From the NCBI RefSeq assembly GCF_900129465.1, contig NZ_FSRA01000001.1, positions 2,978,482-3,042,481 of the forward strand: a stretch of DNA of 64,000 bases, given 5' to 3'. The stretch is from Chitinophaga niabensis. GTDB lineage: Bacteria; Bacteroidota; Bacteroidia; Chitinophagales; Chitinophagaceae. The number at the start of each line of letters is the position of its first letter. The first letter of the stretch is position 1. A model generated the notes under the pieces. It saw only the letters and a program-made list of their open reading frames with translations, was not told the origin of the DNA and searched no databases. Of this stretch, positions 53,269-60,883 are shown one piece after another. The translations under genes were made by a program, and so were the position numbers.

Positions 53269-54027
53269 ATGAGAAAGAAGATCGTAGCAGCTAACTGGAA
53301 GATGAACCTTACGCTCGCACAAGGCGAACAATTGGTGAACGACATCATTGCAGCTGGTATCAAATTATCAGAAGGTCAGGAAGTGGTAATAGCACCACCT
53401 TTCCCCTACCTGATCAAAGTAAAGCAACTCATCCGGAACTACCCCGGCATCTACCTGGCCGCACAAAACTGCTACAGTGAAAAATCCGGCGCATACACCG
53501 GAGAAGTTTCTGCAGAAATGTTACAGTCCATTGGCGTGGATTTCGTGATCATCGGCCACTCTGAGCGCAGAGAGTACTTTTCCGAGACTAACGCGCAGCT
53601 GGCTAAGAAAATAGACCTGGCGCTGGCAAATGGTATCAAACCCATTTTCTGCTGCGGAGAACCGCTGGAAGTGAGAAAGGCTGAAACACAAAATGCTTAT
53701 GTAGCCCAACAATTACAGGAAAGCCTGTATCACCTGGATGCAGCAGCCCTTAAGAATGTGGTGATTGCTTATGAACCCATCTGGGCAATTGGTACAGGAC
53801 TTACAGCCAGTGCGCAACAGGCACAGGATATGCATGCTTTCATCCGTTCTCAGATCGCAGAGAAATTCGGGCGCGAGGCTGCTTTGGGCATTACCATCCT
53901 GTATGGCGGAAGTGCGAAACCTTCCAATGCCAAAGAACTGTTCTCTTCTCCGGATGTGGATGGAGGCCTGATTGGTGGCGCATCCCTGGTGGCAGCAGAC
54001 TTTACAGCTATTGTACAAAGCTTTTAA
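53269..54027 (+). CDS. tpiA: Triose-phosphate isomerase
   Basis: A 252-residue TIM barrel with all active-site residues: Asn9 and Lys11 (AANWKMN), His97 (IGHSERR), Glu169 (AYEPIWAIGTG) and the phosphate-binding YGGSAKPSN and GGLIGGASL loops. It interconverts dihydroxyacetone phosphate and glyceraldehyde 3-phosphate in glycolysis. A strong GC-rich terminator follows. Confidence 0.98.
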   Translation: MRKKIVAANWKMNLTLAQGEQLVNDIIAAGIKLSEGQEVVIAPPFPYLIKVKQLIRNYPGIYLAAQNCYSEKSGAYTGEVSAEMLQSIGVDFVIIGHSERREYFSETNAQLAKKIDLALANGIKPIFCCGEPLEVRKAETQNAYVAQQLQESLYHLDAAALKNVVIAYEPIWAIGTGLTASAQQAQDMHAFIRSQIAEKFGREAALGITILYGGSAKPSNAKELFSSPDVDGGLIGGASLVAADFTAIVQSF

Positions 54028-54033
54028 TTATAA

Positions 54034-54076
54034 GGGGCCCGCACCAAAAGACATGGATGCGGGCCCATTTTTTTTA
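54034..54076 (+). terminator. Terminator after tpiA
   Basis: GGGCCCGCA (54035-54043) pairs with TGCGGGCCC (54058-54066), followed by eight T. The region to 54209 is AT-rich and contains no further gene. Confidence 0.85.
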
Positions 54077-54209
54077 GTATTATTTGCTAAAATTATTAGT
54101 ATTTCCAAAAATGTTAGTATATTCGTGTTGTGAAAGAGAGGATAGATATTCATTATTGCTGTTAATGATTCAGATCCAATCAAATTGATGATTGCACAAT
54201 CGTAATGAC

Positions 54210-54821
54210 ATGGAACAAGAAGTATTATATGACTACATGTTGGTAATACATCCTGATGCACAAACGGTACAGGATGTGAGTATGTTCAAGCACCTGATCG
54301 CAGAGGAACTGGGACCCTTTAATGGTGCTTTTACGCAGCCGCACATCTCCTTATTCCGGTCGGAATTCCCGGAACGGTATGAAATGGATTTCATCCAGAT
54401 GCTGGAAACCCTGGCAACAGAACTTTCTGCTTTTACCGTATATACATCCAGGATTGACCACTGCAGGCAGGGAGAGTCTGGTCACATGTTATATGTGAAT
54501 GTGGCCAACCCCAAACCGGTAGAAGACCTGCATAAAAAGATCCTGCATACGTTTGAGCTGAAAGCCAGTTCTTACAAACCGCACATCACACTGGCAAGGT
54601 CCATTAATACCCAGCAGTTCAACAAACTGGCACCTTACTTTTCCAACAAAATGTTTGTGCGCAGCTTTCACTGTCACAGCTTCAGCCTTCTGAGGAAACC
54701 TTCAAAAGGAGGCAGATACGAAGTAATACGTGAATTCCAGTTTGGAAAAGACCAGTCAGCAGATCAATCGTTGTTTCAACATACCCAGGCAGTGGAACGC
54801 CGCCTTCCGGTAAGAGCTTAA
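54210..54821 (+). CDS. 2'-5' RNA ligase family protein
   Basis: ATG 54210 (203 residues) is chosen over an in-frame TTG 18 bases upstream. Both HxT/S motifs of the 2H phosphoesterase superfamily are present: PHISLFRSEF with His45 and PHITLARSI with His125. These enzymes cleave or form 2'-5' or cyclic phosphodiester bonds in RNA or nucleotides; substrates differ between subfamilies and are not known here. Confidence 0.85.
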   Translation: MEQEVLYDYMLVIHPDAQTVQDVSMFKHLIAEELGPFNGAFTQPHISLFRSEFPERYEMDFIQMLETLATELSAFTVYTSRIDHCRQGESGHMLYVNVANPKPVEDLHKKILHTFELKASSYKPHITLARSINTQQFNKLAPYFSNKMFVRSFHCHSFSLLRKPSKGGRYEVIREFQFGKDQSADQSLFQHTQAVERRLPVRA

Positions 54822-55160
54822 TACGTAGTAAACTTCCGCCTTTCAAGAGTCAGTATCAATATCCCTCTAACGGGTCGGGCGTTCGTCTCCCGGCCCCTCC
54901 TCTACTACTTACGACCCAACAAATTCACCAAACATACTGCATGCACCTGCACCGCTGTTAAGAAAAGCATGTTCTCAACCGGCTGTAAACAAGTGTTACA
55001 AGCCCTTTAGAGCTTACTTTTTTCCAGCTCTTATAGTGCATACTTAGACATGAGATTTTTCATCGGAGATGAAGATAAGCGTCAGTTATGTGCATAGAAA
55101 TATGCCCAGCTGGGTTAATGCCCTGCATCCATGATGCTTCTTCTCCGTAAATTTAAATAC
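54822..55160. other. Intergenic stretch without a supported gene
   Basis: About 339 bases with no convincing coding frame. A GC-rich hairpin (GTCGGG and CCCGGC, about 54874-54894) is the only marked structure; it has no T-run. The last 80 bases become AT-rich before the small gene at 55161. Confidence 0.6.
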
Positions 55161-55463
55161 ATGGAATGGGTTTCAATTAAACCATGCTACCTGGATGGGA
55201 AAGTGCAACACTCTTCAGAACAAGCAACATTTTCTCTTCTTACAAAAGCAGGGTTTCAGCTGGAACACATGAGGAGAGCGGTTTTTCCTTCTGCCATTGA
55301 ATACTTTTACTTTCATCCATCCTTATATATACAGGTGCATGAAGTGCAGGGTTCGAACACTGAGGCATCTCAATTCTTTATTTTTTACCCCGGTGGCAGT
55401 ACAGCTTTTGCTGAAGGTGTTGAGCAGCTGCAACAAAGGCTTGCCACCGGGCACAACAGGTAA
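55161..55463 (+). CDS. Small hypothetical protein
   Basis: A protein of about 100 residues starting MEWVSIKPCYLDGKVQHSSE; an upstream ATG at 55131 would add ten residues. No family is recognised. It has strands and helices of a compact soluble domain (RRAVFPSAIEYFYFHPSLYI, ASQFFIFYPGGSTAFAEGVE) and no signal peptide. It precedes acylphosphatase on the same strand by 43 bases. Coding status is likely but not certain. Confidence 0.5.
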   Translation: MEWVSIKPCYLDGKVQHSSEQATFSLLTKAGFQLEHMRRAVFPSAIEYFYFHPSLYIQVHEVQGSNTEASQFFIFYPGGSTAFAEGVEQLQQRLATGHNR

Positions 55464-55506
55464 TTATTATTTATTGATAGCTTTGCTATCATAATTCATT
55501 CAGCAC

Positions 55507-55779
55507 ATGATTCATAAAGAAATAGTCGTAATAGGAAAAGTGCAGGGAGTGTACTTCAGGGCCACCGCTAAATCAGTAGCAGATAAAACGGGTGTACGCG
55601 GCGCAGTGAAAAATCTCCCTGATGGTAATGTATGGATAACTGCTGAAGGAAACCCGGAAGCCGTTGAGGAGTTTATTGACTGGTGCAGGTACGGCCCCTC
55701 TGGTGCCAGGGTTACCAGCTTAGAAATAACAGATCGTCCATTGCAGCACTTTGAAGATTTTGATATCCTGCACACTTAA
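55507..55779 (+). CDS. acyP: Acylphosphatase
   Basis: A 90-residue acylphosphatase with the substrate-binding arginine Arg18 in GKVQGVYFRA and the catalytic asparagine Asn36 in AVKNLPDGNV; EEFIDWCRYGPSGARV matches the C-terminal helix region. It hydrolyses acyl phosphates such as 1,3-bisphosphoglycerate or acetyl phosphate. It is cytoplasmic. Confidence 0.95.
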   Translation: MIHKEIVVIGKVQGVYFRATAKSVADKTGVRGAVKNLPDGNVWITAEGNPEAVEEFIDWCRYGPSGARVTSLEITDRPLQHFEDFDILHT

Positions 55780-55793
55780 AAACGTGCAGGATA
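55764..55793 (+). terminator. Hairpin at the end of the acylphosphatase gene
   Basis: TATCCTGCAC (55764-55773) and GTGCAGGATA (55784-55793) form a ten-base stem across the stop codon, followed by an AT-rich but weak T-tract. Confidence 0.6.
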
Positions 55794-55953
55794 TTTAAAT
55801 TAATCCTTTATCCCGTTGTGTTAATCCCCATACCAAAATAGCCACCATACTACATTACAGCGTGTCATTATAAAATAAATACCACTGATGGGTTAGTACC
55901 CCTCACTTAATCGAAATAATTTAGCCAATTTAGATGCTTAAGATAGAAGACTA

Positions 55954-56181
55954 ATGCCTACCCAAGCCCCGGATATATTAATTCTATTCGGGACAAACCT
56001 CCGCAGGATTCGAAAAGATAAAGGTTTCAGCCAGCGGGAATTGTCCTCCCGCTGCAACATTGATAACGCAGATATTTCACGCATGGAGAATGGTGCTATT
56101 AATATCACGCTCACAACACTTCAGCAGTTAGCTGATGCCATGGATATTGCCGTATGGGAATTACTGGTTCCCAGGTTATAA
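55954..56181 (+). CDS. XRE-type HTH regulator, paralogue 1
   Basis: A 75-residue Cro/C1-type helix-turn-helix protein: LFGTNLRRIRKDKGFSQREL, SSRCNIDNADISRMENGAIN and TLQQLADAMDIAVWELL. It is a bare DNA-binding domain; no toxin partner is visible on either side. A terminator hairpin follows. Confidence 0.9.
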   Translation: MPTQAPDILILFGTNLRRIRKDKGFSQRELSSRCNIDNADISRMENGAINITLTTLQQLADAMDIAVWELLVPRL

Positions 56182-56221
56182 GCAGGGTTGGAAAAATATT
56201 ATACTCTCCAATTTAGCCTTT

Positions 56222-56254
56222 AAAAAAAAGCGAGGTACTTATCTCGCTTTTTTT
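56222..56254 (+). terminator. Terminator after XRE gene 1
   Basis: AAAGCGAGGTA pairs with TATCTCGCTTT (one wobble pair) and ends in a T-run. Confidence 0.8.
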
Positions 56255-56337
56255 ATGCCCGATAGTAAAAAAACACTACAAAGTTGCTGGTAGATTCGCC
56301 AGCACTTTTCCGGCGCGATTCAGCCAAATTGCTGTGA

Positions 56338-56586
56338 ATGCCTAAGAAGCTGGAAATAGTGCTTTTGTTTGCTGAAAACCTTCGGAGGATCCGAAAGGAA
56401 AAAGGCTATTCCCTGCGGAAGTTAGAATCGCGTTGTGTGAAGATCGATAATGCAGACCTTTCCCGGTATGAGCATGCAGATAAAAATCTCTATATAGGAA
56501 CACTGGAAGAAATAGCCAAGGCATTAGAAGTTCTTGCAGCGGAATTACTCCTTCCTCCGGGTTATGAAATACGTAAAAAGGAATAA
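56338..56586 (+). CDS. XRE-type HTH regulator, paralogue 2
   Basis: An 82-residue HTH protein closely related to the previous one: LFAENLRRIRKEKGYSLRKL, KIDNADLSRYEHADKNLYIG and TLEEIAKALEVLAAELLLP. The two genes are likely a duplication, each with its own terminator. Targets are unknown. Confidence 0.9.
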   Translation: MPKKLEIVLLFAENLRRIRKEKGYSLRKLESRCVKIDNADLSRYEHADKNLYIGTLEEIAKALEVLAAELLLPPGYEIRKKE

Positions 56587-56611
56587 AAAAAGCGAGGTGC
56601 TCACCTCGCTC
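56585..56611 (-). terminator. Terminator after the C1 peptidase gene
   Basis: AGCGAGGTG (56591-56599) and CACCTCGCT (56602-56610) form a stem; read on the minus strand it ends in a T-run. It sits between convergent genes. Confidence 0.75.
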
Positions 56612-56618
56612 TGAAAAT

Positions 56619-57776
56619 CTAGTTTATCTTCAACTTCTTCAGCAACGCTTTATCCAGCGATGCTTTCGGCACAATCACATTTATAGTGTTCACAGCAAAA
56701 TAAGGCTCTGAAACATATACATATCCTCCAAACGGAGAAGATGTGGTACCCCAGGAATTCTTAACAATAAAGAAAGGTTTTCCCTTTTTACTCTTACCAA
56801 TCCCCGTGATATGCATCAGGTGGTCATCTTGTGTAACGAGGTTTTCAAACAAACCCTGGCGGTATTCGGATGTAACCTTCACTTCTGCCAGATCAGGATC
56901 GGGATGTGTTTTGTTAGGCACGGTGTCATGCTCTGGTGAAAAAGCATAGCCATACTTTGAAATGAAACCCTTGTTACTTACATCAGCATCCCACATCACG
57001 GTATAACCCTTTTGCACCGCAGCTTTGGTGGCTCCTATCAGTTCCTCCAGCGTTACATTGTAGAAACTTCCGTTAGCATGGTTATCAGGGATCTCCAGTA
57101 CAAATGAACTGTAGAAAGGGTGATGGGTGAAAGAAGTAAGGCTGATATAATCATCAGGATTAAACTTCACTACTTCCTTTGCATATTTTTCCGGTGTATA
57201 CGTTTTACCATTGTAATCAAAAGTAGCAGGTGGTGTTTGCCCCATGTATTCATCCATGATAGCAGCATACCCTGTTTCCCAATCACGTGATACCGGGCGT
57301 TTCTTCAGGATGCTGTCCAGGTAGGATTTCAGCGCCTTCTCCATTTCATTGTGATCAAAGCGTTTTTGCCCTTCTTTCAAACCACTGAAAGCAGATTCAG
57401 GCATTAATCCGTATCTGCCGGCAGCATTCAAAACATCGTGCCCCAGGCCGCCTTGTCCGAAACGGGAATCTCCCTGCCGCAGCACATAATTACGCGCTTT
57501 GTACAGATAGGTGTTCCTTACGGCGTACATTTCAGAAATATCGGGTTTCTCAACCCCGGCGCGCAAACATTCGCTTTCAATCAGCGATATAGTAGCAAAA
57601 CACCAGCAGGTGCCGGTGTTTCCCTGATCTTTCACCGCAGTGGCGGCATTATTCTTCAGGATAGAAAAACCATTGTTGTCTGTAGCCTGGATACTAACAG
57701 GGCTTTCCTGCGCAGCAGCCTGGAAACCTATCGCCAGGCTGAGCATCAACGTCATCTTAAATCTCATAAGCGGCAT
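56619..57776 (-). CDS. Secreted C1-family peptidase (bleomycin-hydrolase/PepC-like)
   Basis: A 385-residue papain-fold peptidase with an N-terminal signal peptide (MTLMLSLAIGFQAAAQ). The catalytic set is complete: Gln51 and Cys57 in KDQGNTGTCWCFAT, His322 in DDHLMHITGIG and Asn340 in VKNSWGTT. PepC/bleomycin hydrolase members are aminopeptidases and normally cytoplasmic; this copy is exported. It may degrade peptides in the periplasm. It is transcribed toward the XRE genes and is preceded by the DUF2807 gene. Confidence 0.92.
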   Translation of the reverse strand: MPLMRFKMTLMLSLAIGFQAAAQESPVSIQATDNNGFSILKNNAATAVKDQGNTGTCWCFATISLIESECLRAGVEKPDISEMYAVRNTYLYKARNYVLRQGDSRFGQGGLGHDVLNAAGRYGLMPESAFSGLKEGQKRFDHNEMEKALKSYLDSILKKRPVSRDWETGYAAIMDEYMGQTPPATFDYNGKTYTPEKYAKEVVKFNPDDYISLTSFTHHPFYSSFVLEIPDNHANGSFYNVTLEELIGATKAAVQKGYTVMWDADVSNKGFISKYGYAFSPEHDTVPNKTHPDPDLAEVKVTSEYRQGLFENLVTQDDHLMHITGIGKSKKGKPFFIVKNSWGTTSSPFGGYVYVSEPYFAVNTINVIVPKASLDKALLKKLKIN

Positions 57777-57805
57777 ATATTTGATTCCAAATATACAAAA
57801 CCCCG

Positions 57806-58519
57806 CTAGTTTTCGTGCTCTACCCTGCCATTTCCGGAAACGAACTGGTTAGTGGTAGGAGAACCCTTGTATTTCACTTTGCCATTGCCGGAGATGGCTA
57901 CTTCCAATTTCTTATCCACATTCACATGGGCATTGCCATTACCGGAAATGTTCAGTTCCATATTTTGGGATTTCAGCCCCGGTGCATTGAACTCCCCGTT
58001 GCCGGATATATTCACTTCTGCTTTGGTAGCTGTACCGGCCATTTTTACGGAACCGGAGCCAGACATTCCTAATTCAAGATCATTATAATTCAGCTCCAGG
58101 TCCATCTCTGCTTTACCACTTAATCCTATCTCCAGTTTATCTCCTTTGATCACTCCCTCGCCTGCAAAACTGGAAGAGCCGCTGGATGAAATTTCGGATA
58201 ATTTAGGCAGCGTAACATAGACTGTTATAGTACCGGTAGGCTTTACATTATAGCCTTTCTTAGTATGGATCTGCAACTCATCGTCTTTCACTTCTGTTTC
58301 TATAAAAGGCAGTATGTTTTCATCTCCTTCCAGGTCAACGGAAGTAGTACTTCCTTGTTTAATGAGTACTTTGTACTTACCGGAAACGCTGATCTCATCA
58401 AACGTACCGCTGGTGCTTCGCTTCTCCTTTTTGATCTTTCCATTACCGGTAACTGTTTCCTGCTGGGCACTCGCGGCAAGCGAGAGAAAAAGGAAAAATA
58501 GGACGAAATACGATTTCAT
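57806..58519 (-). CDS. Exported head-GIN (DUF2807) protein
   Basis: A 237-residue protein with a signal peptide (FVLFFLFLSLAASAQ) and a right-handed, strand-rich body of short repeats: GTFDEISVSGKYKVLIKQGS, then repeated GNG/SGSG turns. DUF2807 domains are auto-transporter-like or adhesin-like beta-helices of unknown role. It is the last gene of the sigma/anti-sigma operon at 57.8-60.7 kb. Confidence 0.9.
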   Translation of the reverse strand: MKSYFVLFFLFLSLAASAQQETVTGNGKIKKEKRSTSGTFDEISVSGKYKVLIKQGSTTSVDLEGDENILPFIETEVKDDELQIHTKKGYNVKPTGTITVYVTLPKLSEISSSGSSSFAGEGVIKGDKLEIGLSGKAEMDLELNYNDLELGMSGSGSVKMAGTATKAEVNISGNGEFNAPGLKSQNMELNISGNGNAHVNVDKKLEVAISGNGKVKYKGSPTTNQFVSGNGRVEHEN

Positions 58520-58549
58520 GTTTTCTAGATTTAAAGATGAGGTTTTAGA

Positions 58550-59629
58550 TTATTCTCCTGCCAGTCTTACGTCGCTGTACGATCCATTGATCTTAATGAT
58601 CGGTGAAGCATCCGTAGCATTGGCTGTTATGGCGGAAAAGGAGAGGTTATTGTTCTTTTTAACTTGATTTACATTCTTCCATTCAAAACCTTTGCTGTCA
58701 AGGTCTCCATAACGGAGGTTAGCGGTTATCCTGAAAGCGGTCTTCAATGCTATACCCAATTTAACATCTGAATTAGTTGAACTGATATTGATGGCACTGA
58801 AAGAAGAAGATAAATGGCGTACCAGTACATCTGAGTACGAGATCCTGAAATCTCCCGCTGTTTTCAATCCGTTCATCTTGATATCAGAGTAATTGGAAGA
58901 GTATTTAATATTAACGATCTGGTCTACTTTATAATCATCATAATTACAATCAATGATCAGATCATCTACTTTATTCAATGTATAGCTGCTGTAATTGGAA
59001 TTAAGTTTCATGCTGGACACATTGTCTGCTTTCAGGGAAGAATAATTTGCATTTACTTCTACCTGATCGGCCTTACCAATACGGGCTTTATCCGTGTAAT
59101 TCATGTTCACTTTTAACCCGTTATCAGACTGACCAATATCGAAGAAGCCGTAGTTGATGTTAACATGCGTATAGAAAGGAAGCTCCCTGGCAAGGATATC
59201 TCCAAAGTTATTCTCAAGTGCCATACCGGCCAGATTGCGGGGAACATAGAGTGTATAGTTCACCTGCACATGATCTTTGGAATCCCGTTTTCCGAAGTTG
59301 AACCATTTGTTCCCGGCGGGGCTGTACTTTGTTTCTATCTTCACATTATCCGGAGAGGAGGCTCCCATATTTATTTCCACCATCTCTGCCATTTTACGGG
59401 CCTGATCATTGGAATTACCATAACCAATGATCTCTATCTCTGCCTTACACTCCATTTTATCCCAGGTGTTGACAACGATCTTTCCGTATTTGTTTGAAAT
59501 GGCCACGCGGGCCTTGGGGTTAAGTTTAACTTCTTTAGTAAGACGTATCTTATGCTCCTCATCCCCTTTTGCTGCCAATGCGGCAAATGGTAGAAGCAGA
59601 AAAAATAAAAGAGTAGATTTAGAGAACAT
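58550..59629 (-). CDS. Exported DUF4097-like repeat protein
   Basis: A 359-residue protein with signal peptide LLFFLLLPFAALAA. It contains about ten short units with the pattern NYSSY/NYxDYK (for example VNANYSSLKADNVSSMKLNS and LIIDCNYDDYKVDQIVNIKY) that fit a beta-helix of the DUF4097 adhesin-like group. Its start overlaps the anti-sigma gene by 11 bases, so it is translated with it. Together with the DUF2807 protein it is the likely target of the regulators above. Confidence 0.75.
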   Translation of the reverse strand: MFSKSTLLFFLLLPFAALAAKGDEEHKIRLTKEVKLNPKARVAISNKYGKIVVNTWDKMECKAEIEIIGYGNSNDQARKMAEMVEINMGASSPDNVKIETKYSPAGNKWFNFGKRDSKDHVQVNYTLYVPRNLAGMALENNFGDILARELPFYTHVNINYGFFDIGQSDNGLKVNMNYTDKARIGKADQVEVNANYSSLKADNVSSMKLNSNYSSYTLNKVDDLIIDCNYDDYKVDQIVNIKYSSNYSDIKMNGLKTAGDFRISYSDVLVRHLSSSFSAINISSTNSDVKLGIALKTAFRITANLRYGDLDSKGFEWKNVNQVKKNNNLSFSAITANATDASPIIKINGSYSDVRLAGE

Positions 59630-60152
59630 CTTTTTTAGTTGAAGGTGAGTTAGTATGTTTTTCCTGTTCTGAAAGTATCCTGTCCAGCAGATCCAATTTC
59701 ATCTGATAATAACGGACCATAGCTGAGCGGATCCTTTCATTCCCCGGGTTGTTCACCAGTTCTTTTTCCAACAGCAGATAGGTTTCGTTCCGTAATTCCA
59801 GTTCTGCCCTGGTAGTGCTGTCCAGCCCTAACTGGTCTGCCGGTATTGTTTTCAGCTCATCCAGCTTTTGCTCAATTTTGGATGTATAATAAAGTTCCAT
59901 TTCTTCCATTTCCGGGATCACCACTGCTACATCCTGTTTGGTATTAGCATACTTCACCAGCAGGCCGGCATTGGCGATCAGCGCTATAAGGATGGCAGCT
60001 TTCCACCAATGTTTTGCCATCATTCGTACTACGGAAGTTTTTTGGCGGACTGGCAGCTCCTTTTCAAGACGGGCCCAAACGCCAGGCCCTGGTCCTTCCT
60101 CTTCAAAAGAGTCTCTGTGCTGCTTTATAAAATCCTCCAGTTTCATGTTCAC
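59619..60152 (-). CDS. Anti-sigma-factor-like membrane protein
   Basis: A 177-residue protein with one transmembrane segment (about 44-69: WWKAAILIALIANAGLLVKY) and a short cytoplasmic N-terminus (MKLEDFIKQHRDSFEEEGPG). The periplasmic part is a coiled-coil-like helix (EEMELYYTSKIEQKLDELKT). The family is not sharply recognised; the role as anti-sigma factor follows from size, topology and its four-base overlap with the ECF sigma gene. Confidence 0.75.
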   Translation of the reverse strand: MNMKLEDFIKQHRDSFEEEGPGPGVWARLEKELPVRQKTSVVRMMAKHWWKAAILIALIANAGLLVKYANTKQDVAVVIPEMEEMELYYTSKIEQKLDELKTIPADQLGLDSTTRAELELRNETYLLLEKELVNNPGNERIRSAMVRYYQMKLDLLDRILSEQEKHTNSPSTKKDVL

Positions 60153-60709
60153 GTTGTTTTAAGTTTTACGAGTTGTCTCACTTTCTCTTTCGCCCGCATG
60201 AACTGCGTTTTAGCTGTAGATTCCGAGATCCCCAGCATACCAGCTATCTCCCGGTGAGAATACTCTTCAAAAATATAAAGGTTCAAAACTGTCCGGTAGC
60301 CATCCGGTAATTGCCCTATCGCGTCTTTTACGGCGGACACCGTCATGGCATGATGTGTTTCATCCACATCTGTTTCTTCCGGAGCATCCGTCTCCCCTAC
60401 CTCTTCAAAATATACTTTCTTCTTTCTCAGGTAGCTCAGGCAATGATTCACTACGATCCTTTTGATCCAGGCAGTAAGGCTGCTTTCTGAGCTGAGCTTA
60501 TCCAGGTTTTTAAAGACCTGTATAAAAGCCTCCTGCAACACATCTTCCGCATCACTGGCATGCCCTGTCATCCTTAAACAGATATTGTACATCGCCTTGG
60601 AATACGCCTCATACAACTCATGGAAAGCCCGGGCGTCGCCCTTGCGGCAACGCACCACGATCTGATCTGTTACAGGCATTCTTTCCAAATTGCTAGATGA
60701 TATACTCAT
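60149..60709 (-). CDS. ECF sigma factor of the GIN operon
   Basis: A 186-residue sigma-70 family factor: region 2 in FHELYEAYSKAMYNICLRMT with DAEDVLQEAFIQVFKNLDKL, region 4 in LPDGYRTVLNLYIFEEYSHR and IAGMLGISESTAKTQFMRAK. Unlike the FecR-type locus, it is paired with a small membrane protein and two repeat proteins, a common envelope-stress layout. No -7 box of the housekeeping type is clear upstream (60710-60800). Confidence 0.95.
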   Translation of the reverse strand: MSISSSNLERMPVTDQIVVRCRKGDARAFHELYEAYSKAMYNICLRMTGHASDAEDVLQEAFIQVFKNLDKLSSESSLTAWIKRIVVNHCLSYLRKKKVYFEEVGETDAPEETDVDETHHAMTVSAVKDAIGQLPDGYRTVLNLYIFEEYSHREIAGMLGISESTAKTQFMRAKEKVRQLVKLKTT

Positions 60710-60803
60710 ATTAAAGACGGCGGTTAAGGGCTATGGTTGCATATAGGGCTTACTTTTATTTCAATTTACGCAAACAACTATGAAAATCAAGGGATTAAGT
60801 TCA

Positions 60804-60839
60804 TAAAAACAGAACGCGACCTGCAAGAGGCCGCGTTCC
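60804..60839 (-). terminator. Terminator after the TonB-linked receptor gene
   Basis: GAACGCGACCT and AGGCCGCGTTC pair with one mismatch; on the minus strand a T-run follows. It closes the transcript of the gene at 60884. Confidence 0.7.
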
Positions 60840-60883
60840 TTCCATCCTTATATACCTAAAACATGATTAGGTACTCATTTGTA

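Noticed and set aside
54874..54894. GC hairpin with GTTCGTC resembling a tRNA T-arm
   Set aside because: No acceptor stem, anticodon arm or CCA end is present around it, so it is not counted as a tRNA or remnant.
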